This document shows positions 26,950 through 37,587 of a stretch of 64,000 nucleotides of DNA, piece by piece; positions within the stretch are counted from its first letter, which is position 1, and each line of letters begins with the position of its first letter. Location of the stretch: contig RCTD01000003.1 in assembly GCA_014898415.1 (NCBI GenBank), positions 1 to 64,000 of the forward strand, read 5' to 3'. The notes below the pieces were generated by a model. It was not told the DNA's origin, did not search any database, and saw only the letters and a list, made by a program, of their open reading frames with translations. The translations under genes and the position numbers were made by a program. The DNA comes from Stromatinia cepivora (Eukaryota; Ascomycota; Leotiomycetes; Helotiales; Sclerotiniaceae).

Positions 26950-26974
26950 CATGCACGTGATTCATATTCCGACA

Positions 26975-27832
26975 ATGATATTATTCAGAATGAATATAAT
27001 ATATATATATAAATCGATTAGATCTATTTGATCAATTTGATTGATTTGGTTAATTAGATTGAATTGACCAATTTGATTTAATTGGCCTAATTGATCATAT
27101 TGATTATATTATTCTTATTATTCGGAATGAGTATATTGTATATTGTATATTGTATATATACATGAATATATATATATATAGGCCTCTATATTATGAATTG
27201 GTTAATGAGAGTTATTTATTATTCAATAACAACAATATAAATAATATTATAATATTATAATATTATTATATACATTATTTATTATTACCCGATTAAACTC
27301 CTCCAAGAAAAGATACATCAAGATACCATTTGAGGTCTTTAATTCTAGCGATAATGTATGATTGTCGAGATAATGAAGGTTGGGGGCTCGATCAACTATT
27401 CATCAGTCAATTAGGGTCGGAACATCAAAGTACTTTGATGAGTCAAGATTATATGGTCGGCGATGTCCCGGGTCGGGTGAGTCCCATAGGCCCCTTGATT
27501 AAGCGATAATATATGGAAGCCTGTATAATCTAGGTCAGTGGCTCAATAAATATAACGGCCATTCAATGCGCATCCATCCGGAGCTGTAGCCGCCCGGGCG
27601 ACACGATGATGACTCGGCATGTACCGCTCGATCAAGGTGTTGAAAATTCATGAGAGACATTCAGTGGCTTATTTAATTGTGAATACGGCTGCTCGGTGTT
27701 GAGTTCACTGTAAAGTTGTTTGAGGTGGGATTGACTGTTCAGATTCATATTTCCATCTAGCTATATAATAATCGAAAACCAATATTAAGATCCAAGCGAA
27801 AAGCTCTCAAATATATCAAATCTTTCGAGTAT
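26975..27832. other. Non-coding stretch with a decayed end of the 527-bp element family
   Basis: 27000-27310 is AT-rich. Near 27288-27310 the sequence ATTACCCGATTAAACTCCTC resembles the CTCCTCCAA terminus of the 527-bp element, so a decayed third copy may end here. From 27310 base composition becomes normal. No gene is supported up to 27832. Confidence 0.4.
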
Positions 27833-28120
27833 TCAATCATTGTTGAGCCTCTTGCGCAAGTTAGCCGTACGCTCATGAATTGACTTCAGCTGTCCGAGAG
27901 TAGTAGATGTCTTGATCAGCTCTACCTCCATTTCTAATTGAAGCATACGATTACAGACGAGAGTAGCGACTTCTAAAGTTAGAGATATGAAACTTTTGAT
28001 AAGTGTATAATATCAAACTTACTTCTGGATTTGGCATTTTTGTATGCCTCTTCGCATTCCTTTTCCTCCAATCTCAAGGAATTAGTTTGCTCTCTTAGCA
28101 AAACCACTTCCGAATTTTAA
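27833..28120 (-). pseudogene. 3' end of a spliced coiled-coil protein gene
   Basis: Two minus-strand pieces join across a canonical intron (27973-28022, 50 nt, GTAAGT...TCTAAC...TTTAG). The upstream exon starts at an in-frame stop near 28118 and reads EVVLLREQTNSLRLEEKE, then KECEEAYKNAKSR. The last exon reads VATLVCNRMLQLEMEVELI and ends ANLRKRLNND with the stop at 27833-27835. Heptad-like Leu spacing suggests a coiled coil. The 5' part is missing, replaced by C-rich non-coding sequence, so this is a truncated gene relic. Function unknown. Confidence 0.5.
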
Positions 28121-28287
28121 CCCCAACCCCACACCCGCCCCGGGCAGCTTCAGTAATATATGATATCTTTCCGAGATTTTCAAATGAATGAAAGCAGTCA
28201 AATGGCGGGAAGATGTTTTAGGTAGGCCTTTGCAAGGGATGGGAGAAGGCACTCCACAAAAACTACCTCTTCGACATCATTGCTACT

Positions 28288-29530
28288 ATGGACAAATCGC
28301 AAGCCAATGTAATAGCGGGGAATATCTTTCATATTACTGCAGATATGCTTGGAGTTGATGAAGGTTACAGAGACGTGCCCGCATTTAGGTGGCTGTACAC
28401 AATGAACTCTATCATCTCGGCATATTCATCTCATTTCCTTGAAGACGCAAGCGAAGGCCATACACTACATTCATCTGAAAACTGGTTCAGAGCTCTCATG
28501 GTTGTCCGGTTTTGCCAACATCTATTTGTGAGACATCATCACAGATATTGTTCGAAGTACAAAGGCACATCAGAGATGATGCCAGCATTTGTGCCATATT
28601 GGCTTTCCGATGTGAAAGATGAAGTGGTTGATGGTGATGCTGAAGATCAGTCGGAGGAAGAAGACGAAAACGACGACTCGGAGAATAGTGAAGAGGAAGG
28701 GGATAATGAGAATTTGGAGAATGGAGGTGCAAGAAGATGAAGAAGGAACCGGGATGGATGAATATGATGGTAGAGACTATATTGATAATGAGTATAAGAA
28801 TTTCTAATAAGTTTATTAAATCACTTAATAATATTAACCGAATTGATGGTTATATAATCACGTGATATATTAATAATATAATTTAATATTATTAAATGTT
28901 ATTATTGGATGAAATCTTGATCATATATTTTATTAGAATGATTTATAATGAAATAGAATGTAATAAAAGTATATAGAATTTTCTTATTTCTAAGATTAAA
29001 TATTATTGGTTACTATTTCATTTCATTTTATAAAATAATTCTATAAGATTCGATTTAAATCGATCTTATTTATAATCATAGAATATTATAGAATTTCATA
29101 GAATCTTATCAAATATTATAAATAAGAAGATTTTCTTCAAAGAATTCTTCTGAAAAACGAGCAAAATAAATTCAATATTCAATACACTCATATTTTGATT
29201 TCAATCATTATATATTCGATCACCCTTTTAAGCTATATAACTAAGTCTTCCACTATAATAATAGTGAATAATATTATTATTATATTATTCATTATTATTA
29301 ACCGATCAACCTCCTCCAAGAATGAGGGAGAATATGCAAGTGACAGAGAGGGGAATGTGGAGGAAGAACTCACTGACATGGAGGCAATGACTGTTGACTG
29401 CTCCCCAGCTGGAGATAGTGAGATTGGATTGGGCCTAGCTTCAGCGCCAATTACACCATATAAGGTCGGCAGTGGTTTGAAAAGGAAGCGCAATGATGAG
29501 GACACTGGATTCGAACAGATAGATCTTTGA
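28288..29530 (+). pseudogene. Acidic nuclear-type protein gene, split by the 527-bp element
   Basis: The first part, 28288-28740, encodes 150 residues: an N-terminal domain with His/Trp-rich text (VVRFCQHLFVRHHHRYC, YWLSDV) and then a Glu/Asp-rich tail. A frameshift near 28710-28735 moves the acidic tail to the next frame (EDEEGTGMDEYDGRDYIDNE). The 527-bp element follows (28793-29319). Beyond it the same frame resumes (GEYASDREGNVEEELTDMEA) and ends with a Lys/Arg cluster (LKRKRNDED), stop at 29530. Removing the element with one copy of aatgag rejoins the frame. The tail resembles, also in DNA, the tail of the NADAR pseudogene at 45090-45170. No known family was recognised for the N-terminus. 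Confidence 0.65.
28793..29319 (+). mobile_element. Unclassified 527-bp AT-rich element, copy 2
   Basis: Reverse complement of 5201-5729 in full. It starts TATAAGAATTTC and ends CCTCCTCCAA. The flanks share aatgag (28787-28792, 29321-29326). No TIR or ORF is visible. It disrupts the acidic-protein gene. Confidence 0.85.
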
Positions 29531-30339
29531 ACGAATGGTGATGAATGGATGAATATGGGAAATCTTCAAGGAAACTATGGCAGTAATTATTATACCACAT
29601 GGATAATTGGGAGGGCCGGAAATTAATTATTTCTTTACATTGATCAATTTTACTTAGATCTTTAAACTCTCCTCATTTTGTGTTAGCATCCGTCCAACGA
29701 TTCAAAAGACTTTCTCCGCATCTATCCTTCCATTATACTTTCATCGAAAACATCAGCTCTTATTCTCAGGAAAAAGAATCGGTACCGATTTGAATCTCCA
29801 AATTTATCTTCTTAAATAACCTCTAGTGCATGAATAGCAAGTATTCGCAGCTTCCATACCAGTTTTATCCTAACAATTTCCAACGTCATACTTGCGGTCA
29901 ACCATTCATCCTATTATTCAACTGCAACTACCAATGCATTAATTCCATCGCACATCATAAAACCACCTGGTTTTCGGAAAAGCGTTCTGTACCGATTCTA
30001 TCGTCCCAATTTTTCTCTCACTACTATCCACAAGTCAATTCCATCACACAGCATACATCCATCAGGTTTTCGGAAAAACATTCTGTACCGATTTTATTGT
30101 CCCAATTTTTCTTTCACTGCAGCAACAGGAGTACCAATAAACTAAATTTCCCACTCAAGACCGGACCTCGTAGCGGTTCGGAAGATGTTGTCGCCGATAA
30201 CGTTCATGCTCCTTCCTCAATTGAACTAATTGAACTATAATCAAACTAACAACGTTAAATTCAAATCTTTCATCTCAGATTCACAACACTTACACACAAT
30301 TCCGACAACAATGATTATTATCAATCATTACCTTCAATT
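29531..30339 (+). other. Intergenic stretch with a duplicated segment
   Basis: It carries an open frame, 29830-30240 (136 codons), whose only structure is an imperfect tandem duplication of about 90 bp (29970-30040 and 30060-30125, each with the words GGTTTTCGGAAAA, TCTGTACCGATT and CCAATTTTTCT). The frame is low in confidence as a gene; it may be the 5' leader of the downstream repeat-protein gene. Confidence 0.4.
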
Positions 30340-30919
30340 ATGAATTCCTTCAGAGATTCCGTTCTAGATATTCAATTGAATAGATTCAACCAGATGGACA
30401 AACTCGTGGAAAATATTTCAGAGTGGCAAAATGAGGTTCTACAGCAATTGCAGGCGAAAATTGAGAGTCAAACTGAGATTCTTGCGCGATTGGAAGCCAA
30501 AGTTGGACGGAATTCGACACCACTCTGCCAATGACATCACCAGCATTGGTTTCAGAGTCAATTCATTCGAGCTCGCAAACATAGAATTGGCAAAAAAGGT
30601 CGCAGAAACACCACAGGCAATGATGCGCATGTATCAGTACCGCGATGAGCCGATAACAGAAGCTGTTAACACAAACACGGATGCAGTTAAGGTCTTACAG
30701 GAAAACGTCGGCTCTGGAATACGAGAACTCACTGAAGTGAACCGGAATGCATAGTCCGAAAATTCGACTGTATCCAAGGGACTCGGTGTACTAACCAACA
30801 TTGTAAAATCAATTAATGAGAGGAGTATCACCCTTGAATCCCCTTTCTCTTACCCGGGTCAATGGGCTGAGACTATCCATAAAAGCATCGAGATGCTTAA
30901 ACCATTAGTCGAAGTTATG

Positions 30920-31160
30920 CCAAAGCTAGCCAAGGAAGATATAGTATCCAAGCCGGATAAGGAAGAGACGGTATTGAAGTTGGCTACACAAGATACAGTA
31001 TCTGGATTAGCTACGGCAGATATGGTATTGAGTTTGGCCAAAGAGGAGACGGTATTGAAGTTGGCTGAAGAGGACACAGTATCTCGAGCCATTAATTGAT
31101 TCTATACCTAGCTTGGCCAAGGAGGAGACGATGTTTAAACTGGCCACAGAATAGACAGTC
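30920..31160 (+). repeat. 27-bp tandem repeat coding for 9-residue units
   Basis: About eight imperfect 27-bp units. The consensus is roughly (E/D)(E/T)(T/M)V(L/S)(K/S)LA(K/T). The minus strand is also open here (30859-31092) and also reads as a 9-residue repeat (NTVSSLAKL, DTVSCVANF), as expected for a unit length divisible by three. Confidence 0.8.
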
Positions 31161-32600
31161 TCAAAACTTCCAAGTTGTCAATCCCTTCAATTTTTGATCG
31201 ATAGCATCCCTAAACTGGCTGCGGAAGAGACAGTGTCAAAGCTTCCTACGGAAACAAGTTTGTCGAAATTCATAACAACGGAAACCGTCAAGCTATTCAT
31301 GGATCGAATCTTTAAGTTTGCCACTACCGAAGACTTGGCGAAGCTTGCTACTACTGAGAATTTGCAGAAATTCGTGACTATCGACGCCCTTAAATCAATC
31401 ATTGATGCGATTCTGAAATTGGCTACAGCAGATAGCATACAAAATCTCCTGACCACTGCCTCCTTCAAGCCAATTATTGATCTGATCTCCAAAAATGTTG
31501 ACGAGTTGCATCAATTTTTCACTACATCCGACAATTACACCTTAAAAGTAACGCCAAAAGAACTATTGACGATGATGGAGCAAAAATTTACTGACACTCT
31601 TAATGCTTCCACTTCGGTTCAGAATCTCATAGCTGAGAATATCAATGAAGTATCGAGACGTACAAATGATATTATTACCACGGTCACGGAAACCCATGCT
31701 ATTGAGCTCATGTACAACATCCAAATGGTCCAGGATAGTATCGTTGGTGTTGTTTTCAGAGCTGCGAGAAACGCTCAAAGTGTCCTCTCTGACCTCATAT
31801 TGGAAAAGGCTAGTGAGCTTACCAAATCTATGCATCTTGCCCAAAATGCGCTTATTGAGAATATCTCCAAGACATATATCAGCTCTCACAATCAATTCCA
31901 AATATCCACTAAAGATATCCTTCGTGAAGTCAAAAAGGTCTCGGGAGATTTGCAGGTTACACTGGATGGATATCTGGATGCTTTTCATCATAAGATAGAA
32001 TGTCTAGAAGGCAATGTCAAGAAGTCTTCAGAATATATGAATGATTCTCTAGCCATTATATCCACAGATTTGATGGTAGTTGGAAAAGTTAAGGTCAGAG
32101 TTGGAGAAGTGTCATAGCGGTTCGATGGTCAACTTGACGGATAGTGGACCATCGAAGAATCTTCCGCATCCTACGATGCCATGGAGGGCCAGGAACAATG
32201 AAGTTTCGCATAACTCTGGTGGTCTTTACTCCATTGATGGTAACACACAGTCAGGCTCATCGCGCCAGGTACCAAGGGACATTGAATATTCGGATTCTAT
32301 TGAAGACCTTTACTCAGCCGATGGGCGTAGGAATACCATAGTCTTGGCAAAACCCAGGGAGAATATATCTCATAATTCGGTTATCGGATCTGAGATAGGA
32401 CAAGGACCATCCAGGAAAAGGAAGAGAGTCATGGAGCGGGATGAATCCCCAGATGTGTTTGAACCCCTGTATCCTGAGATAATGTTTGATGACGCTGCGG
32501 ACAATGGCAATATCATGGGCGATGAGAATATCATGGGCGATGAGAATATCATTGGCGATGAGAATCTATTAGGGGATGAGATACCCGCGTTTATAGATTA

Positions 32601-34442
32601 AGTCTAATACCCCATTTTCGGGCCACCCCCTGTTTTGGGCTATCTCGAAAATATCATTATATAAATTTTAAACTTTAATAATTCAATAATTATTCTACTT
32701 CAATAAAATCCCTTATAATATTTATTTCATAATTATTATTAGAATCATCTTTTTCAATTTTACGATCTCTAATTTCAATTTGTATTTTCCGAATAGCTTT
32801 AATTCTTGCAAATCTTGAATTCGGATTAGTTTTTATTATTCGTCTTTTTTTTTTAGATATAATCTGCTTTAATTTATATTTCAATTGTTTTATTTGATAT
32901 TTTGATTATATAAATTTATAATCCTTAGTATCAAAATCTTTTGTGATTTTACGAAATAGTAATCGATGAGTTGGAAGATTGATTTTTTTTTCTTGAATTA
33001 TTATATATATATATTTTCGAAGATTTGATATTTTTTGAGGGGTTTTTTATAAAATAAAAGATAATTTTATATTCCATTAATACTGAAGATCATTATCTAA
33101 AACAGGATTTTGATTTAGAATTTTGTTATTATTATTTTCAAGTAATAAACGATTTATAAAAGGTTTAATATGGTTTTGAAGTTATAAATCAGAAGTTTTC
33201 TATTTAGATTTGATATTATAAGTTATCAAATTTTCTATTCTAGTTTTCTGATAACAGATAAAAAGCTATGTTTTTTAATTATTGAAGAATCTAATAAAGA
33301 ATTCAATTTGTTGAAATGATATTTATAAGTATTTTTGAGAGATAAGAATATTGATAAATTTAATGGTTGTAATATATATAATATATATAGTAATAGAAAT
33401 AGAAGATAGATATTATTCTTAAAATATTCAAATATAAATTCAATAGTTTTATAACTTTTATAATCATTTAATATAAATAGTTTAGTTTCTTTAAATCAGA
33501 AAGGAATAATTTGAGGAATAAAAATTGTTTTCAATTATTTAAACTTTATAATATCTATTATTCATTTATTATTTGTAATAATGAATTTCCATTTCTTATA
33601 TAAAATAAGATCTATAGGAAATTATTATTATTGTATATATTTTCCTTTGAAAATAACAAATAATTTGAATGCTTATTCTGTTGTTGAAATATATTCAATA
33701 AAAGATATCCAAACTCTTAAACCAAATTGTTTTTTTTTTTTGAATAAAATGATATTCTGAATTTTCTATTACTAAATTATTTAAACCCTGATTTTTTATA
33801 ATATCAGTTTCATCTATATTCCATCGGTTTTCAAGTTTAATATATTTAATCAAAGGCAAATTGAACTTTTCAAATTATTTGCCAATAATTTCATTAATAG
33901 TATCTGAAATATATATAGAATCGATTCGATATTGTTTTTTGGTTTTAATTTCAGGATTCCTTTTCAAAAAATTCTGTATTTATTGTTTTCCAAATGAAGA
34001 ATTATCTTTTCTCATTTCAAGAAGGTTTTTATTTATTTCCTTTATTTGTTAATAAATAGGATTAGTATTTAATGATTCTTATATTAATATTTAATCTATT
34101 AATACTCTCGTCTAAACTAAAATTATTTTTTGTATATTTTATGCATCATTTCTATAAGATAAATACCATTTATTCGATTTTGAAGTATAATATAAAGAAT
34201 ATTATATTCCGAGTTGGCTTGATATATAATTAATTCATTTGTAATTGTATCAAAGGTCATAGTAATATCATTTTTGATATAAGTATTCGTTATATTATAA
34301 ATAATAATATATTCAAATTTCAGATCGATTAATTGAATAATTGTTGAATTATTAAAGATTTAATGAGGGAGATTGTTTAAAATGGGGTGGTTTTTTAAGG
34401 TGGCCTAAAAGAGGGGATGGCCTGAAAGTGGGGTATTAGACT
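32601..34442 (-). mobile_element. Fot1/pogo-like DNA transposon (Tc1-mariner superfamily), copy A
   Basis: It is 1842 bp, flanked by TA (32599-32600, 34443-34444), with terminal inverted repeats AGTCTAATACCCCA on both ends. A RIP-decayed transposase lies on the minus strand. WNIDETDI at about 33800 matches the first catalytic Asp block of the DDE_1/pogo transposase (consensus xxDExG), and 32884-32690 gives the Lys-rich C-terminus (KKKRRIIKTNPNSRFARIKA). Many stops. It inserted into the repeat-protein gene. Confidence 0.9.
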
Positions 34443-34628
34443 TATGATATAAAGTACGCATTCTCAGAAAGTCTGAAGAACGTTAATGAATCGGACATAC
34501 CCTTGTCGATACAGAAGCGACTCATCATCAAGGATACGGGAACTCAAGATAATCATCGTACACAGAATCTGAAATTGAATGAAGGTCTGGATGGTACCTG
34601 TTGGTTGTCTCAAATTAAGAAATTACCA

Positions 34629-34646
34629 GTTGGGGGGGGGGGGGGG
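34629..34646 (+). repeat. Run of 15 G
   Basis: An uninterrupted G homopolymer of 15 bases, in what was coding sequence of the repeat-protein gene (reads as Gly). It is a likely slippage and assembly-error site. Confidence 0.9.
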
Positions 34647-34700
34647 TTAGAATCGAGAAATGGAATATCAAAATTATACGAATGCTCGAGCAAATGAAGA

Positions 34701-35364
34701 AAATGATATTGCTTGTTTCTTTTTCTCTACTAGGAGAATCATTAGAATTTTGAAGAGAAGACCTTAAAGCTATAAGCTATCATGTCAATAGTTGATCCTA
34801 AGTCAGCTCAGTGTATATCAACAAGACTGGCAATTTCACATCATAGTTCTTAAGCTAGTAGCACGATATGAAGCAATAAGCATGCAACCATGAGGGGGGG
34901 CGTCAGAAGATATCCTGCTTAACTTATTATTTTCACTAATGCAAGCTAAATTGGCTGTTGTAGCTAATAACGGCGTGATTTATCTGACTGAATACTGTTA
35001 GAGCGACTTTACCCTAAACCCCCGCATAACTCCGCATAGGCCAAATTACATCCTATCCTGACATAACGGAATTAAAGGCCTTACCCAAACTCTCCCTTCA
35101 CAGGCATCACCAAAACCAATATACTTCCCCGCGGACCTTCCACTAGAATCGGCGCCGTCTAATCAACCATCTGCCAAATCAATCATAAGCTGTCACCCAA
35201 GTGCAAACAATAATTAGAACGTTGAAGAAGGACCATGAAACAATTCACAACATACAGTCTGTTAATGGCCGGAGACCAAAGAACTTATCTACGATCAATG
35301 TTTATGCTTTATTACCGTGATCGGGGCGATTTGGCCGGATTTAGCATAAGTTGCAGGTATATAT
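34701..35364. other. No gene seen
   Basis: Normal base composition and no open frame of note. It holds a GGGGGG run at 34896-34901. Nothing supportable. Confidence 0.5.
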
Positions 35365-35656
35365 TGTGAAAGAGGTAGGTCGAGATATGTGCATCCCGAT
35401 AGTATACTACGAGGGGAAATGGGAATTGGAATTGATTAGATTACATTGTAAAGGTTTCAAGTAGTAAAACTAATAGATTTAAACAATGATTTGGATTGTA
35501 TATAAATAAAGTACAAAAAGATTAATAGAAAAACGATTGATTTTTTTCAAAGAGAAAGGAGCAAAGTCTTTTTTTATATCTAACTACGAAGAGTTATGTG
35601 ACTATATGACTACGAACTAGTTATGTGTTAGGCCTTGATATCCCAACTTTCTCACA
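35365..35656 (+). mobile_element. Solo LTR, family S, copy 2
   Basis: 292 bp, TGTGAAAGAGGTAGGTCGAG...TCTCACA, flanked by atat on both sides (35361-35364, 35657-35660). No internal region is attached. Homologous to 25490-25781 and 40834-41103. Confidence 0.85.
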
Positions 35657-36740
35657 ATATCAAATTAAATAAAAGTTCAGGATTCTCCAAATATGTACAG
35701 ACGAGGAGTGAACGGAGCTGAATGCAAGTAAGGGCTGAGTCAGAGAGCCACCACGTAACGAGAGCATCTCTTATATCTTCTTCAGCTTTCAGTTTTTATC
35801 AATGACAAGTGTAATCCTATTGCCTTCTATTGCGTCCCTTACAACTTTCTCTTGTCTTAACAAAATTTATTTGGATTAATAGTTCTTAACCCTCGTAACT
35901 TGAGATCTACCTGTTAGCACTAATATCTTCTAAATGTATAAATATATATATACTTGCAAGTTGCGCCATCTAACTTCGTGTTTTACAGATGGCTGTCCAA
36001 GCAACTAACGCCCAAGACGACCTTGTCAACCATTGTTCCTGGTCTTCAGTGGACAACGGTACACCGCGGAAGACTTTCGATTGTGGATCATCTGCTTGTT
36101 CAGACTCCGTGAACTACAAACCCCCACAAAAGTAGGACAACATATATAGCAGGTATCTTCAACCCTAAGGACATATAAATATATACTTACACAACGGTAT
36201 AGACCGAACGAATAAGCTTGAAAGTTAGATTTCTCAATTGAATGACGAATCTCTATCCGGCCGCCGATTGTTGATATTCGGCTTCGGAGCAATACGAATG
36301 GTGGTCGTTTTCTTCTTTGCTTTAGGCAGGTTGCTGGGGTTCATCTGCTTGCCGATGTTAGGGATAAGGTTATTTGTCATAAGTGTGTACTTTGGGGTGA
36401 CTCTTTTTATTTTGAGGCATATGGGAAGGGCAAGTCAATTATCATAAAATCGTACCTCGGATTCTTAAGCTTCACATGACTTTACTATGTACTGGTCACA
36501 ATCACTTAGTCTAATAATTAGCTATATACTTCAGGTGGAGTACTTCCTTAGGCTGTCTTGTAATATAATTCCCTAACTTGGCACGTCCCCGTGTCCCCTG
36601 GGAGGTCTCCAACTGAACGCGCTAGGCCTAATTAGGTCACCATCTTTCTACTGCCAACCTTTATTTTCCTAATCTAGCGGGTGCCTAACTCTCGAGGCAT
36701 CAGTCATATGATTTTTAATATCTCCGTTAGGAGAGTCTAA
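35657..36740. other. No supported gene
   Basis: A plus-strand frame at 36238-36447 encodes 69 mostly hydrophobic residues (MVVVFFFALGRLLGFICLP). It could be a membrane peptide but has no support. An antisense frame overlaps it. The rest is featureless. Confidence 0.4.
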
Positions 36741-37340
36741 TCAGTCGTTTTCTAAATCGTATATTTTGAACCTGCTTTTCGTGTTTTTTTAAACATATAT
36801 TGACCTCGTTCAATTATATCATATTATAATTAATAATTGAAAATTGTATTATAAATAGATATATTGTTTATCTATATTTTGCACTTTTTACTTTTATGAA
36901 ATTCCGAATAATTATAATTCAATTGTTGTTTCTTTAATTCTAAATCCAGATCCGAAAGGATAAATTTGGTGTATCATATAATTTATCATAAAATATCAAA
37001 AAATTAAAATATTATTTCATTTCTTATCGAATAATATTGAAATTGAGATATATAGTAATTAAGATCTATTAGAATTTTCTATAAAATTTTCAATTATTTT
37101 AAAGAAAAATTAAGAGATATAAAATTTAAAAATTATAATATATTATAATTAAAAATAAATATTATTAATAATTCAATATCAAAAATAGCTAAAAATAAAT
37201 TAAAAATAAATTCTAAATCTTCTTGATTAATTGATTTCAAATTATTTATTTAATTTTTTATAAATTAAATTTTTAAAAAGTTATTATATAAATATAATTT
37301 CATACAAATCTGATACACGTTATTTAGAAAACAATCGACT
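36741..37340. mobile_element. Possible RIP-decayed MITE
   Basis: About 600 bp of very AT-rich sequence between normal-composition flanks. GTTTTCTAAAT at 36747-36757 is mirrored by its complement at 37322-37332, and AGTC/GACT lies outside on each side. This suggests short terminal inverted repeats. No ORF and no clear TSD; identity uncertain. Confidence 0.35.
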
Positions 37341-37587
37341 AGATCTTCTAAAAAAGTTCGCTTAAAATATCCAATCAAAAAATAGCGTAAAACTCTGAAA
37401 GAAGGTCGATGTGAAAACTAGACTATTATTTTCCTACAATGATGAAAGTGGCGTTGGGCTTCAATCGGAGTTCGATCGAACTTCCGATTAGGCTTTAACC
37501 GAGATATTTTGGTTCTTTTTATCATCTCCTACCAAATTCAACACATTAGTTCGACATCGCTTTTCGGTTCATCAGGTCCTAAATATC

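Larger units (their letters stand above)
24975..26974 (-). mobile_element. Copia-B2: 5' end of a second copia-B element
   Basis: It parallels 22975-24633: gag N-terminal text (CATCCTGGATCTTGATAT at about 24990), leader, then a 5' LTR at 26724-26974 ending in CCGACA. The LTR is 251 bp instead of 212 because of extra minisatellite units. Its left part was cut off by insertion of copia-1 at 24974, so the rest should lie left of the window. A solo LTR of another family is inserted at 25490-25781. Confidence 0.75.
30340..34700 (+). pseudogene. Long repeat/coiled-coil protein gene, frameshifted and split by a Fot1/pogo-like element
   Basis: Coding text starts at an ATG (30340, MNSFRDSVLDIQLNRFNQ) and continues through frameshifts near 30520 and 32070, a TAG at 30752-30754, and stops near 31097 and 31150. 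In order it shows an N-terminal coiled coil, then a 9-residue repeat block (30915-31160; units such as ETVLKLATQ, DTVSGLATA, ETVLKLAEE). A helical LATTENLQKF-type block follows (31194-31500), then a second coiled coil (31560-32070). The C-terminus has a basic cluster (PSRKRKRVMERDESPD) and four MGDENI-type heptapeptides (32505-32580). A 1.84-kb transposon interrupts it at 32601. Past it the frame resumes (YDIKYAFSESLKNVNE) to a stop at 34697. Function unknown; nuclear location is inferred from the basic cluster only. Confidence 0.7.

Noticed and set aside
27270..27310. A full third copy of the 527-bp element
   Set aside because: Only about 30 bp of one end align; the rest is too decayed to call.
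28496..28732. Antisense ORFs over the acidic-protein gene
   Set aside because: Shadows of the plus-strand coding sequence; Glu/Asp codons leave reverse frames open.
32070..32120. Short intron to join the two repeat-protein frames
   Set aside because: The only GT...AG stretch there is about 20 nt, too short for a fungal intron, so a frameshift is more likely.
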